The notes under the pieces were generated by a model. The model saw nothing but the letters and a program-made list of their open reading frames with translations, made no database searches and was not told the origin of the DNA. DNA of 64,000 bases from Actinomycetota bacterium. GTDB lineage: Bacteria; Actinomycetota; Actinomycetes; Mycobacteriales; Mycobacteriaceae. Location of the stretch: contig JAFDWN010000016.1 in the NCBI GenBank assembly GCA_018268465.1, positions 62,001 to 126,000 on the forward strand, given 5' to 3'. This document shows positions 52,643 to 62,117 of the stretch, piece by piece (position 1 is the first letter of the stretch; each line of letters begins with the position of its first letter). The position numbers and the translations under genes were made by a program.

Positions 52643-53350
52643 TCACAGCCAGCGCGGCGGCGCGATACCGGGATCGGCGTGCAGGCCGGCGGCTCCCCGC
52701 CCCGCCATCCAGCGCACCACCGCGGGCAACGGCCCCGCCACAGTGGGACCACCCGAGCCCAGAGTGACCGGCGCCCTGCCGTCGGCGAGTAGCACGATGC
52801 CGGGTGTCGGGTCGGCGTTTCGCCACCCGCCGGCGATATCTGCCATCAGCCCGTCGAGGACGGATTCGGGAAAATCGGCGAACCCAGCGCCGTTGTCGAG
52901 GTCCACGGCGTGGATCCACACCTCCCGCGCGCGCATCCACACCGTTTCCGTCGCGGGCACCGACCGGCCCTGCGCAGTGCGCACGGTCGCCCCCCAGGCC
53001 GCATCGGGCAGACTGCGCCATTTCTCGTCAAGCCGCGCCACGGTGTCGTCGAACAGGTTCCGCAGGACTCCCGGGCTCAGCGTGGCGCCCGCGCCGATCT
53101 CCTCGGCCCGGTGCTGTGCCGACGGGTACATCGGCGTCTCCACGCCAGTAGCTGCCCAGTCCAGCAGTCGGCAGATCGCCGCGGCGTTGTAGCCGACATG
53201 GGCCACCAGGTGACGGCGGCTCCAGCCCGTCAGGAGCGTCGGCGCGTCCAACTGCTCGTCGGTCAGCGTCGCCAGCCCCTGCGCGAACAGCGCGGTGCCG
53301 CGGCGGGTGATGGCCAGTCGCTCGGGCAGTTCGAGGTCATCGAAAGCCAC
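52643..53350 (-). CDS. Mycothiol-dependent maleylpyruvate isomerase-like protein (DinB fold)
   Basis: The 235-residue protein has the four-helix DinB/MDMPI domain in its first 150 residues: LTDEQLDAPTLLTGWSRRHLVAHVG gives the first metal His, and WMRAREVWIHAVDLDNG gives the Glu and last His. A C-terminal SCP2-like part follows (IVLLADGRAPVTLGSGGPT). The family uses mycothiol as cofactor, which this organism can make through MshC. Substrate unspecified; only some members isomerise maleylpyruvate. GTG start chosen to give the family N-terminus. Confidence 0.82.
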   Translation of the reverse strand: MAFDDLELPERLAITRRGTALFAQGLATLTDEQLDAPTLLTGWSRRHLVAHVGYNAAAICRLLDWAATGVETPMYPSAQHRAEEIGAGATLSPGVLRNLFDDTVARLDEKWRSLPDAAWGATVRTAQGRSVPATETVWMRAREVWIHAVDLDNGAGFADFPESVLDGLMADIAGGWRNADPTPGIVLLADGRAPVTLGSGGPTVAGPLPAVVRWMAGRGAAGLHADPGIAPPRWL

Positions 53351-53457
53351 GGGGCCACAGCCTACGTGGCGCATTTGATCCGGGTGGTGTTCTTGGCCGA
53401 TCCCAAACCCTCGACCCGTGACCCCGGCCTTACCCGCGGGTGGGGTGGGGCCGGAGG

Positions 53458-56400
53458 TCAGTACACGTCGCGCACGTAACGCTTGTCCGCCACCAACTCG
53501 CGCTTGTACTCGTGGGTCTGTTCGTCGGACAACCCGCCGTGCTCCTTGATGATGGCGCTCAGCGCGGTGTCGACGTCCTTGGCCATTCGGGTGGCGTCAC
53601 CACACACGTAGAAGTGCGCTCCATCCTCCAGCCAGCGCCAGACGTCGGCACCGTAGTCGAGCATCTTGTGCTGCACGTACACCCGTTTGGCCTGATCACG
53701 GGAGAAGGCCAGGTCGAGCCGGTTCAGGAAGCCGTCGGCGACCATATCCTCAAGATCGGTGCGGTAGTAGAAGTTCTCGCTGCGATGCTGGTCGCCGAAG
53801 AACAGCCAGTTGCGTCCGGTGTGCCCGAGCGCGCGCCGTTCCTGCAGGAAGCCGCGGAACGGGGCGATACCGGTGCCCGGCCCCACCATGATCATCGGTG
53901 TCGAGGATTCCTCGGGCGGGCGGAAATGGGGTGAGCGCTGCAGGAACACCGGCACCGGCGCATCGGCGCGGTCGGCGAGGAACGTCGAGCAGACCCCGCC
54001 GCGGGCACCGCCGTCGGCGCCGTGGTAACGCACCACCGACACCGTCAGCTGCACCTCGTGCGGGCTGACGAGCGGGCTGGAGGAGATCGAGTAGTTCCGC
54101 GGGGTCAGCCGCACGAGTACGTCGCGCCACAGCTCGGGCTCGGCGTCCACCCCGAACTCGGCGACGATGTCCAGCCCGTTGCGGTTGACCAGCCACTTCT
54201 GTAGCCGGTCGCGTGGCGCGGCGAGCGTCTCCGCCGCCGACCGGTTGCGGCTGTGTTCCGCGACGAACCGCAGCAAGTCGGGGGTTACCCGGCAGATGTC
54301 GTAGCGCCGGGTCAGCGCGTCGCGCAGGGTCTCCTCCGCACCGTCAATCTCGACGACGTGCTCACCGTCCAGGCCGGTGGCTGCCAACCATGCGGCCACC
54401 ACGGCCGGATCGTTGGGGGCGAGCACGCCCAGCGAGTCGCCCACCGAGTAAGCCACGTCGTATTCGGAGATGTCGAAACCGAACTGCCGCACCTCTTTCG
54501 CTGACCCGGGGGCGGTGAGCACGGTGTTGCGGCACAGCGGGGCCAGGACCGGATTGCCGCGGGTGAACGGATCAGCCCCGGCAGGTTTACGCCGGGCCGT
54601 GGCGGGGCTGGGCGCCGACGCGGGGGTACCGACCATCTCGGCCACCCGATCGGCCCAGCGGGTCATCGGCTCGTCGTCGTAGGCCTCGCATTCGGTGCGC
54701 GCGACCAGGGAGGTCGCGCCGAGCGCGGTCAGCCGGCCGTCGAGGGATTTCGCGTGCCCGCAGAAGTTCTCGTAGGACCGGTCGCCGATGCCCAGGACGG
54801 CGTAGCGCACCCCGTCGAGGCTGGGCGCGTCCGGAGACTCCAGCCGGCTCCAGAAGTCCGCGCCGTTGTCCGGCGGCCCGCCGTCGCCGAAGGTGCTCGT
54901 CACCACCAGCACCTCACGCGCCGCGGCCAGGTCGGACAACGCCAGATCGTCCATGTTCACCAGCCGCGCGCCGGGCAGCCGTTCGGCGAGCTGGCCCGCG
55001 AAATCCTCGGCGGTTCCGGTCTGCGACGCCCACAGCACCAGCGGCCCGTCGGCGGGCTCCTCGGGACCCGCGGTGTTCCGCGAGTAACGGCCCGCCAGCA
55101 GACCGTTCACCCACAGCCGGAGCGGCGCGCTCACCGGCGCGGAGTCCGGCAGCACCGGAACACCCGCCACATCGTCGGTCAGAGCGCTGAAAAACGCTGC
55201 AAGGTAGATCTTCTCGTCTTCGCCGGGAACGGGTTCGGGTTGCCCGACCAGGCCGAGTCGCACCGCGATCGGGTGGGCGCCCGCCGGTGTCGTGACCGGC
55301 GCCAGCGGGCGCAGCCCGACCGCACACACCTTGAATTCGGGCTGCAACGAGTCCGGGTCGACCGCGTCGTTGGTCAACGCGTTGACGGTCAGGTACTCGC
55401 CGTGTTCGTCGTTCCAGTGGAACGGGACGAAGCAACTGCCGGGCCGGATCCGGTCGGTGAGGACCGCGGGCAGCACGGCACGGCCCCGGCGCGAGGTCAG
55501 CTCGACGGACTGTCCGGGGGCGATGTCCAGGTCGGCGGCGTCCGCCGGGTTCACCTCGACGAACGGGCCGCGGTTGAGTTTGTTGAGTTTGTCGACCTTG
55601 CCGGTCTTGGTCATGGTGTGCCACTGATGCTGCAGACGGCCGGTGTTGAGGACATACGGGAAGTCGGTGACGGCCGGATCGGGCAGCTCCGCGGCCTCCA
55701 CATGCGGGCGAGGGTGGAACACGGCGCGCCGCGACGGCGTCGGGAACGCCAGCCTGGGGCGGTGGCCGTGCTCGTCGACGAACAACGTCTGACTCACACC
55801 GTCGTTGAGGTAGCGGATGGGGTGGCGGTCCCGGTCTCCCCCGGGCAGGTCCTGCGGGGGCACCGGCCACTGCAACGGTGTGCGGCGCAGCCGCTCGTAG
55901 GTGGCCCCCCGCAGGTCGTAGCCGGTCTTCGGGTTGGAGAACCGCCGGATCTCGTCGAAGATCTGTTCGCTGGACTTGAAGGCGAACGCCTCGCCGAACC
56001 CCAGATGTTCGGCGACGGCGCAGATCAGCTCCCAGTCGGGGCGGGCATCGCCGACGGGCGGGATGGACTGCGTCAACAGGGTCAGGTTGCGTTCGGAATT
56101 GACCATCACCGCATCGGATTCGGCCCACAGCGTCGCGGGCAGCACGATATCGGCGTACCGGTTGGTGGCGGTGCCGTGATACACGTCCTGGGTGATGACG
56201 AGTTCCGCGGTCTCCAGACCATTGATCACGGTCCTGCGGTTCGCCATGCTGGCCACCGGATTGGTGCAGATGATCCAGCAGGCCTTGATCTCGCCGTCGG
56301 CCATTCTGCGGAACATCTCGACGGTGCCCGGCCCGACCTCGGAGCGGATTGCGCCCGGTTCCAGATCCCACTGGGTTTCCACGAACTCCCGGTCGTCGGC

Positions 56401-57501
56401 GGCGAGCACCGCGCGCTGTCCCGGCAGACCGGGGCCCATGTACCCCATTTCGCGTCCGCCCATGGCGTTGGGCTGACCGGTCAGCGACATCGGCCCGCTG
56501 CCCGGACGGCAGATCGCGCCGGTCGCCAGATGCAGATTGCAGATCGCGTTGGTGTTCCAGGTGCCGTGGGTGCTCTGGTTGAGGCCCATGGTCCAGCAGC
56601 TCATCCAGTCGCCGGCCTCGGCGATCATGCGCGCCGCGCCGCGGATGTCGGCTTCGTCCAGCCCGGTGATCTCGGCGACGCGCGCCGGCGGGTAGTCGGC
56701 GAGGAACGCGGGCATCGCTTCCCACCCCGTGGTGTGCTCGGCGATGAATTCCTGCTCGATGTCACCGTTTTCGACCAGCAGATGCAGCAGGCCGTTGAGC
56801 AGCGCCAGGTCGGTGCCGGGCCGGATGGGCAGGTAGAGATCGGCGTGCTCGGCGGTGGTGGTGCGGCGGGGGTCGACGACGATCAGCTTGGCGCCCGCCT
56901 TGAGACGCTCGGCCATCCGCAGGTACAGGATGGGATGACAGTCGGCCATATTCGAGCCGATGACGAAAAACAGGTCCGTGCAGTCGAAGTCGGTGTACGA
57001 CCCGGGCGGCCCGTCGGCACCGAGGGACTGTTTGAAACCTGTTCCCGCGCTGGCCATGCACAATCGGGAATTCGACTCGATGTGCACGGTGCGCAGATAA
57101 CCCTTGGCCAGCTTGGTGGCCAGATACTGCGCCTCGATCGACATCTGACCCGAGACGTACAACGCGACCGCATCGGGCCCGTGCTCGTCGACGATGGTGC
57201 GCAGCCGCCTGGCCGCCTCGGCGACGGCGTCGTCCACCGGGGTGGGGGTGAGAACGTCGTCCCGGCTACCCCGCACCAGCGCCGTCGTGAGGCGATCGTC
57301 GTCGGCCCGCATCATCTCGGCATGCGTGGCCCCTTTTGTGCACAGCCGGCCGAAGTTGGTCGGGTGCAGCTTGTCACCGCTGACCCGGGCGATGACCGGT
57401 CGCCCGGTCGCCGGATCGGCGGTCGTCTGCACGGAGATACCACAGCCCACACCGCAGTACGAACATGCGGTGCGGGCTGTGGTGCTGTCGGGAACCGTCA
57501 T
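53458..57501 (-). CDS. nasN: Assimilatory nitrate reductase fused to a CysJ-like NADPH flavoprotein
   Basis: The 1347-residue protein is made of two enzymes. Residues 1-720 are a molybdopterin oxidoreductase: 4Fe-4S Cys in CSYCGVGCG and CTKG, and the Mo-ligand Cys region NSRLCMASAGTGFKQSLG. Residues about 820-1347 are a sulfite-reductase-flavoprotein-like electron donor: flavodoxin motif WASQTGTAEDFAGQL near 824, the FAD domain with RNYSISSSP, and NADPH motifs GPGTGIAPFRGFLQERR. It should reduce nitrate to nitrite in the cytoplasm directly with NADPH. The ATG lies nine bases after the narK stop, so both share a transcript. I recall the M. smegmatis homologue being called NasN; the symbol is offered with that caution. 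Confidence 0.9.
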   Translation of the reverse strand: MTVPDSTTARTACSYCGVGCGISVQTTADPATGRPVIARVSGDKLHPTNFGRLCTKGATHAEMMRADDDRLTTALVRGSRDDVLTPTPVDDAVAEAARRLRTIVDEHGPDAVALYVSGQMSIEAQYLATKLAKGYLRTVHIESNSRLCMASAGTGFKQSLGADGPPGSYTDFDCTDLFFVIGSNMADCHPILYLRMAERLKAGAKLIVVDPRRTTTAEHADLYLPIRPGTDLALLNGLLHLLVENGDIEQEFIAEHTTGWEAMPAFLADYPPARVAEITGLDEADIRGAARMIAEAGDWMSCWTMGLNQSTHGTWNTNAICNLHLATGAICRPGSGPMSLTGQPNAMGGREMGYMGPGLPGQRAVLAADDREFVETQWDLEPGAIRSEVGPGTVEMFRRMADGEIKACWIICTNPVASMANRRTVINGLETAELVITQDVYHGTATNRYADIVLPATLWAESDAVMVNSERNLTLLTQSIPPVGDARPDWELICAVAEHLGFGEAFAFKSSEQIFDEIRRFSNPKTGYDLRGATYERLRRTPLQWPVPPQDLPGGDRDRHPIRYLNDGVSQTLFVDEHGHRPRLAFPTPSRRAVFHPRPHVEAAELPDPAVTDFPYVLNTGRLQHQWHTMTKTGKVDKLNKLNRGPFVEVNPADAADLDIAPGQSVELTSRRGRAVLPAVLTDRIRPGSCFVPFHWNDEHGEYLTVNALTNDAVDPDSLQPEFKVCAVGLRPLAPVTTPAGAHPIAVRLGLVGQPEPVPGEDEKIYLAAFFSALTDDVAGVPVLPDSAPVSAPLRLWVNGLLAGRYSRNTAGPEEPADGPLVLWASQTGTAEDFAGQLAERLPGARLVNMDDLALSDLAAAREVLVVTSTFGDGGPPDNGADFWSRLESPDAPSLDGVRYAVLGIGDRSYENFCGHAKSLDGRLTALGATSLVARTECEAYDDEPMTRWADRVAEMVGTPASAPSPATARRKPAGADPFTRGNPVLAPLCRNTVLTAPGSAKEVRQFGFDISEYDVAYSVGDSLGVLAPNDPAVVAAWLAATGLDGEHVVEIDGAEETLRDALTRRYDICRVTPDLLRFVAEHSRNRSAAETLAAPRDRLQKWLVNRNGLDIVAEFGVDAEPELWRDVLVRLTPRNYSISSSPLVSPHEVQLTVSVVRYHGADGGARGGVCSTFLADRADAPVPVFLQRSPHFRPPEESSTPMIMVGPGTGIAPFRGFLQERRALGHTGRNWLFFGDQHRSENFYYRTDLEDMVADGFLNRLDLAFSRDQAKRVYVQHKMLDYGADVWRWLEDGAHFYVCGDATRMAKDVDTALSAIIKEHGGLSDEQTHEYKRELVADKRYVRDVY

Positions 57502-57510
57502 CGATGTGTG

Positions 57511-58953
57511 TCAGCCGGCCCCGACTGTCGCGGGCATCCGGCCGATGTGCTCGCCGGTGTGTGCCCGGTGCTCCTGCAGTCGCAGGAACACGAACCACGT
57601 CACGAACGCGCACACCACGTAGAAGCCGAGGAACACCCAGAACGCCATCGTGGCCGACTTGGCGTCACTGACGTAGGACGCGCGCAGCACGATGTTGATG
57701 AACACCCCGCCCAGAGCCCCGACCGCACCGGCGAAGCCGATCAGCGCACCGGACATACTGCGCGACCATTGCGCCTTCTCCTCGCGGCTGAGATCGTCGC
57801 GGGACTGCGCCTTGGCCTCGAAGATCGACGGGATCATCTTGTAGGTCGAGCCGTTGCCGATACCCGAGAGGATGAACAGCAGGATGAAACCGGCGACGTA
57901 GGCGACCATCTGACCGCCGGTGGGCGCACCGGCCGACATGTCGTCGATCACCCCGGCGGTCACCAGGATTCCCGCGGCGAAGATCATCGCCACGAACGTG
58001 TACAGGGTGATCTTGCCGCCGCCGATGCGGTCGGCCAGCTTGCCACCGACCGGGCGGGCGAGCGACCCCAGCAGCGGGCCGAGGAATGCGATCTGTGCGG
58101 CGTGCAACGAAGCCTGCGCGGGTGTGTCGCCGCCGGCGAGGTAATTGATCTGCAGCACCTGGCCGAACGCGAACGAGAACCCGATGAACGATCCGAAGGT
58201 CCCGATGTAGAGGAAGCTCATCACCCAGGAGTGCTTGTACCGCAACGCTTCACCGAGCGCACCCAGATTGGACTTCTGATTGCGCAGGTTGTCCATGAAC
58301 AGTGCGGCGCCCACCGCCGCCACGCTGATGGCGACGAGGTAGATGGCACAGACGATTTCGGGGCGGGTGTTACCGACAGTGGCGATCACCAGCAGGCCGA
58401 TGAGCTGGATGACCGGGACGCCGATGTTTCCGCCGCCGGCGTTGAGGCCGAGCGCCCAGCCCTTCAGGCGCTGCGGATAGAAAGCGTTGATGTTGGTCAT
58501 CGACGAGGCGAAGTTGCCCCCGCCGAGCCCAGCGAACGCCGCGACGAGCATGAACGTCGTGTAGGACGTGCCCGGCTGATTCATGAAGTACAGCGTCAGC
58601 AGGGTCGGGATCAGCAGTAGCAGCGCGCTGACGATCGTCCAGTTCCGTCCGCCGAAACGAGCGGGTGCGACGGTGTAGGGGATGCGCATGAACGCGCCGA
58701 CCAAGGTCGGCACCGCCACCAGGAAGAACTTGCCGGCTGCGTCGATGCCGTACACGTCCTGCGGCATGAACAGCACCATCACCGACCAGATCGACCAGAC
58801 CGAGAATCCGACGTGCTCGGCCACGATCGACCAGATCAGGTTGCGTTTGGCGATGTCTTTGCCACCCGCCTCCCACGCGGCGACGTCCTCGGCGTCCCAG
58901 TGCTCGATATCCCTGCTTCGAGACCTCGAAACAGGGGTTGTCTGTGCGGACAT
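57511..58953 (-). CDS. narK: Nitrate/nitrite MFS transporter
   Basis: The 480-residue protein has 12 helices and the two nitrate signatures of the NNP family: GGGNFASSMTNINAFYP in helix 5 and SGIGNGSTYKMIP in helix 11. A soluble N-terminal tail of about 45 residues precedes helix 1. GGAGG eight bases before the ATG fixes the start and removes an upstream extension. It supplies nitrate to the fused reductase encoded immediately downstream, and may export or import nitrite. The promoter lies in the 276-base divergent region holding GlnR-like sites. Confidence 0.93.
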   Translation of the reverse strand: MSAQTTPVSRSRSRDIEHWDAEDVAAWEAGGKDIAKRNLIWSIVAEHVGFSVWSIWSVMVLFMPQDVYGIDAAGKFFLVAVPTLVGAFMRIPYTVAPARFGGRNWTIVSALLLLIPTLLTLYFMNQPGTSYTTFMLVAAFAGLGGGNFASSMTNINAFYPQRLKGWALGLNAGGGNIGVPVIQLIGLLVIATVGNTRPEIVCAIYLVAISVAAVGAALFMDNLRNQKSNLGALGEALRYKHSWVMSFLYIGTFGSFIGFSFAFGQVLQINYLAGGDTPAQASLHAAQIAFLGPLLGSLARPVGGKLADRIGGGKITLYTFVAMIFAAGILVTAGVIDDMSAGAPTGGQMVAYVAGFILLFILSGIGNGSTYKMIPSIFEAKAQSRDDLSREEKAQWSRSMSGALIGFAGAVGALGGVFINIVLRASYVSDAKSATMAFWVFLGFYVVCAFVTWFVFLRLQEHRAHTGEHIGRMPATVGAG

Positions 58954-59104
58954 GGTGCTGGCCTCCGGTATCGGTCGACGGGTGGCAATTCGGGCTTGCC
59001 CATAGATGTACGGGCAGGGGATTCCACGTCCGTTGCACGTTCGTATCCGCAGTGTCAAAACCACCTCACATTGATGTTCGGGGGTCCGTGAGGACTTCGC
59101 GGGC

Positions 59105-59163
59105 GGTTCCGGGCCGGTTCAGCGGGATTCACGGGCGAATCGCGGTCGAAACAGGGCCGAAAC
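59105..59163 (+). promoter_or_regulatory. GlnR-like operator array between narK and nirB operons
   Basis: Six 5-base units stand at 59105 (GGTTC), 59116 (GGTTC), 59126 (GATTC), 59137 (GAATC), 59148 (GAAAC) and 59159 (GAAAC), spaced 11, 10, 11, 11 and 11 bases. GAAAC-n6-GAAAC and the AC-n9-AC pair at 59151/59162 agree with the GlnR box of actinobacteria. The sites are 67-125 bases upstream of the nirB-operon start codon and 152-210 upstream of narK. Nitrogen-limitation control of both operons is the natural inference. Confidence 0.6.
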
Positions 59164-59229
59164 AAAAGGCTTCTAGCTTCGAGCGATCAGCCCCCGCTCA
59201 TCCAGCCCACCGGAAGGCGAGCACAGCGC

Positions 59230-59586
59230 ATGACTGACGGTAGCAATCCCCAATTCCTGCAGGGCGCATTCGAATTCGAAGGCAGCGGCTATGAAAAGCC
59301 GACGCTTCTCGACGACGCGCTGCGTTACGTCGTGCCGGCCGGGTCGGTGACCCAGCCGGTGTACTTCCGCGGCGGCAACTCGACGAAACAAATGGTCACC
59401 GTCGTGCTGTTCCGCGACGGCAAGCCGATGCGTTACTTCCCCATCGCCGCCAAGGGCGCCACGCACGTCTCGCTGCGTGTGGTCGAGGACCTGCTCGCCG
59501 ACACCGTGCTCGAGTTGTTCATCGCGGCGCCCGACGGTGCGCGGGGCACCGTGATCGTCGACCTGGGGCTGGTGGAGATCGCATGA
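59230..59586 (+). CDS. Small conserved protein coupled to NirB
   Basis: The 118-residue protein is predicted to be mostly beta-strand, with FYFRGGN-like and TVVLFRDGKPMRYFPIAAKG segments and an acidic C-terminus VIVDLGLVEIA. No signal peptide, no Cys, no known domain. Its stop overlaps the nirB ATG (ATGA), so it is made together with nitrite reductase. A possible chaperone, assembly or electron-transfer accessory of NirB, based on coupling alone. Confidence 0.7.
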   Translation: MTDGSNPQFLQGAFEFEGSGYEKPTLLDDALRYVVPAGSVTQPVYFRGGNSTKQMVTVVLFRDGKPMRYFPIAAKGATHVSLRVVEDLLADTVLELFIAAPDGARGTVIVDLGLVEIA

Positions 59587-62117
59587 CCCGATCTCGGCTC
59601 GTGGTCATCGGCAACGGGATGGCCGGTATGCGCGCCGTGGAGGAGATCCTGGCCCGCGGCGGGTCGGATGCATTCGACATCACCGTGTTCGGCGACGAGC
59701 CCTACGGCAACTACAACCGCATCATGCTTTCCAATGTCCTTGCCGGGATTGACGATACGACCGAGATCTACCTCAACGAGCTGGACTGGTACGCCGACAA
59801 CGGCGTGGACCTGCGCGCCGGGGTGCGGGTGGTGCGCCTCGACCGTTTCGCGCGTCTGGTGTACGCCGACGACGGGACGACGCTGCGCTACGACCAGCTG
59901 ATCATCGCCACCGGCAGCCGCGCGTTCTTCCCGCCGATGGCAGGGTTGTGGTCCGACGACAAGACCCTGGCCGACGGCGTATTCGGCTTCCGCACGCTCG
60001 ATGACACCTCGTCGATGATCGACGAAGCCGCCAACCGCACCAAGGCCGTCGTCATCGGCGGCGGGCTGCTCGGGTTGGAGGCCGCCCGCGGCCTGCAAAA
60101 CCGCGGACTGGCCGTCGCAGTGGTGCATTCGGGGCCGACGCTGATGAACGCTCAACTCGACGACGCCGCCGGGGCGATCCTGCGCCGGTCGGTCGAGGAG
60201 CTCGGCATCGAGGTGCTCACGTCGAAACGCACCACCGAGGTGCTTACCGCCGACGACGGCCGGCTGCGCGGGGTGGCTTTCGCCGACGGCAACACCGTCG
60301 ACTGCGACATGCTGGTGATCGCCACCGGCATCCGGCCCAACGTCGGCCTGGCCCAGCGGGCCGGGCTGACCGTCGAGCGCGCGATCGTGACCGACGACCA
60401 CATGCGCTCGATCGACGACGACCGCATCTATGTCGTCGGCGAATGCGCCCAGCACCGCGGACAGGTGTACGGGCTGGTAGCGCCGTTGTGGGAGCAGGCC
60501 ACGGTGCTGGCCGACCACCTCACCGGCACCGACAGGTCGGCGGCGTACCACGGCTCGCGCACCGCGACGAAACTCAAGGTCGCCGGGGTGGACGTCGCGG
60601 CCATGGGGGTCAAGGCACCCGAACACGACGACGACGAGTTCGTCCAGTACAGCGAACCCAAACACGGGGTCTACAAGACGGTGGTGATCCGCGACGGCAA
60701 ACTTGTCGGCGCGACACTGGTGGGCGACGTGTCGAAGGTGTCGTTCCTCACCCAGGCCTTCGACAGTGGGCTGCCGCTGCCCGACGAGCGGGTCTCGCTG
60801 ATGTTCGATATCGGCACCCCCGATGTCGGGGTCGGTGTCGCCGAACTGGCCGACGACGCGCAGGTGTGCAACTGCAACGGCGTCACCAAGGGCGCGTTGG
60901 TGGCGTGCGTCGGCGGCGGGGAGACGTCGGTGACGGGAGTGATGGCGAAGACCAAGGCCGGCAAGGGGTGCGGCTCGTGCAAGCAGCTGGTGGCCCAGAT
61001 CGTGGAGTGGGCCGCCGGCGGCACGGTGACCGAGGATCCGTCGGCGTCCTGGTATGTGCCGGGCATCCCCTACGACAAGCAGACGTTGATGCGCCATATC
61101 CGTGAGCTGGAATTGCATTCGGTGTCTTCGGTGTTCGCCGCGCTGGCCCCCGAGGGAAAGCCGGACGCGAGCTCGAAGATGGGCCTGGCCTCGCTTCTGG
61201 AGACGATGTGGGCCGACGAGTTCGTCGACGAACGGGACGCCAGGTTCATCAACGACCGCGTGCACGCCAACATCCAGCGCGACGGCACATTCTCGGTGGT
61301 GCCGCAGATGAAGGGCGGCGTGACGAGCGTGGCGCAGTTGCGCAAGATCGCCGACGTCGCCGAGAAGTACGAGATCCCGATGATCAAATGCACCGGCGGA
61401 CAGCGCATCGACCTGCTCGGCATTCGCAAGGAAGACCTCCCCGCGGTGTGGGCCGACCTGGACATGCCGTCCGGCTACGCCTACGGCAAGAGCTTCCGGA
61501 CGGTGAAAACCTGTGTGGGAAGCGACTTCTGCCGCTTCGGTGTCGGCGACTCGACCGCGCTGGGTATCGCGCTGGAAGAACGCTATCAGGGGCTGGCCAG
61601 CCCGGCGAAGATGAAACTGGCGGTCACCGGCTGCCCGCGCAACTGCGCCGAGGCGCTGTGCAAGGACCTCGGTGTAGTAGCCGTCGACGGCGGACGCTGG
61701 GAGATCTACGTCGGCGGCGCGGCGGGGGCGCACATCCGCAAGGGCGACCTGTTGGCCACGGTCGACGATCCGCAGACCGTGATCACGCTGGCCGGCCGGT
61801 TCCTGCAGTACTACCGGGAGAGCGCGAACTGGCTGGAACGCACCTACGCGTGGGTGCCCCGGGTGGGGATCGACAAGATCCGCGCGGTGCTGATAGAGGA
61901 GGCCGACGACGCCTTCCTGGCGGGGCTGGACGAGCGGATGCAGAAATCCGTCGACGCATATCGCGATCCGTGGCAGGACGGGCGAGAGCCGGCGACGGAG
62001 GGCCAGTTCAGGACGTCGCTGCCGTTGCTGCCGCTCCCCCAGGTCCCCGGGGCACTCGCACGTACGGCCACCGCCGATGAGCGGTCCGTAACCGCAGGAG
62101 AAGGGGCGATGTCGTGA
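59583..62117 (+). CDS. nirB: Nitrite reductase (NADH) large subunit
   Basis: The 844-residue cytoplasmic enzyme reduces nitrite to ammonium. The N-terminal FAD/NAD domain (about 1-400) has VIGNGMAGMRAVEEIL and VVIGGGLLGLEAARGL. A BFD-like 2Fe-2S domain holds CNCNGVTKG (about 430) and GCGSCKQL. The C-terminal sirohaem half has the ferredoxin-like repeat and the cluster ligands CVGSDFC (about 643) and CPRNC (about 684). It works with NirD and receives nitrite from the fused nitrate reductase encoded divergently. Confidence 0.96.
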   Translation: MTRSRLVVIGNGMAGMRAVEEILARGGSDAFDITVFGDEPYGNYNRIMLSNVLAGIDDTTEIYLNELDWYADNGVDLRAGVRVVRLDRFARLVYADDGTTLRYDQLIIATGSRAFFPPMAGLWSDDKTLADGVFGFRTLDDTSSMIDEAANRTKAVVIGGGLLGLEAARGLQNRGLAVAVVHSGPTLMNAQLDDAAGAILRRSVEELGIEVLTSKRTTEVLTADDGRLRGVAFADGNTVDCDMLVIATGIRPNVGLAQRAGLTVERAIVTDDHMRSIDDDRIYVVGECAQHRGQVYGLVAPLWEQATVLADHLTGTDRSAAYHGSRTATKLKVAGVDVAAMGVKAPEHDDDEFVQYSEPKHGVYKTVVIRDGKLVGATLVGDVSKVSFLTQAFDSGLPLPDERVSLMFDIGTPDVGVGVAELADDAQVCNCNGVTKGALVACVGGGETSVTGVMAKTKAGKGCGSCKQLVAQIVEWAAGGTVTEDPSASWYVPGIPYDKQTLMRHIRELELHSVSSVFAALAPEGKPDASSKMGLASLLETMWADEFVDERDARFINDRVHANIQRDGTFSVVPQMKGGVTSVAQLRKIADVAEKYEIPMIKCTGGQRIDLLGIRKEDLPAVWADLDMPSGYAYGKSFRTVKTCVGSDFCRFGVGDSTALGIALEERYQGLASPAKMKLAVTGCPRNCAEALCKDLGVVAVDGGRWEIYVGGAAGAHIRKGDLLATVDDPQTVITLAGRFLQYYRESANWLERTYAWVPRVGIDKIRAVLIEEADDAFLAGLDERMQKSVDAYRDPWQDGREPATEGQFRTSLPLLPLPQVPGALARTATADERSVTAGEGAMS

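Noticed and set aside
54754-58620. Very long open frame on the plus strand opposite nasN and narK
   Set aside because: It is a GC-rich antisense frame: the product is Arg/Gly/Asp/His-rich without domains, while the minus strand encodes well-conserved enzymes.
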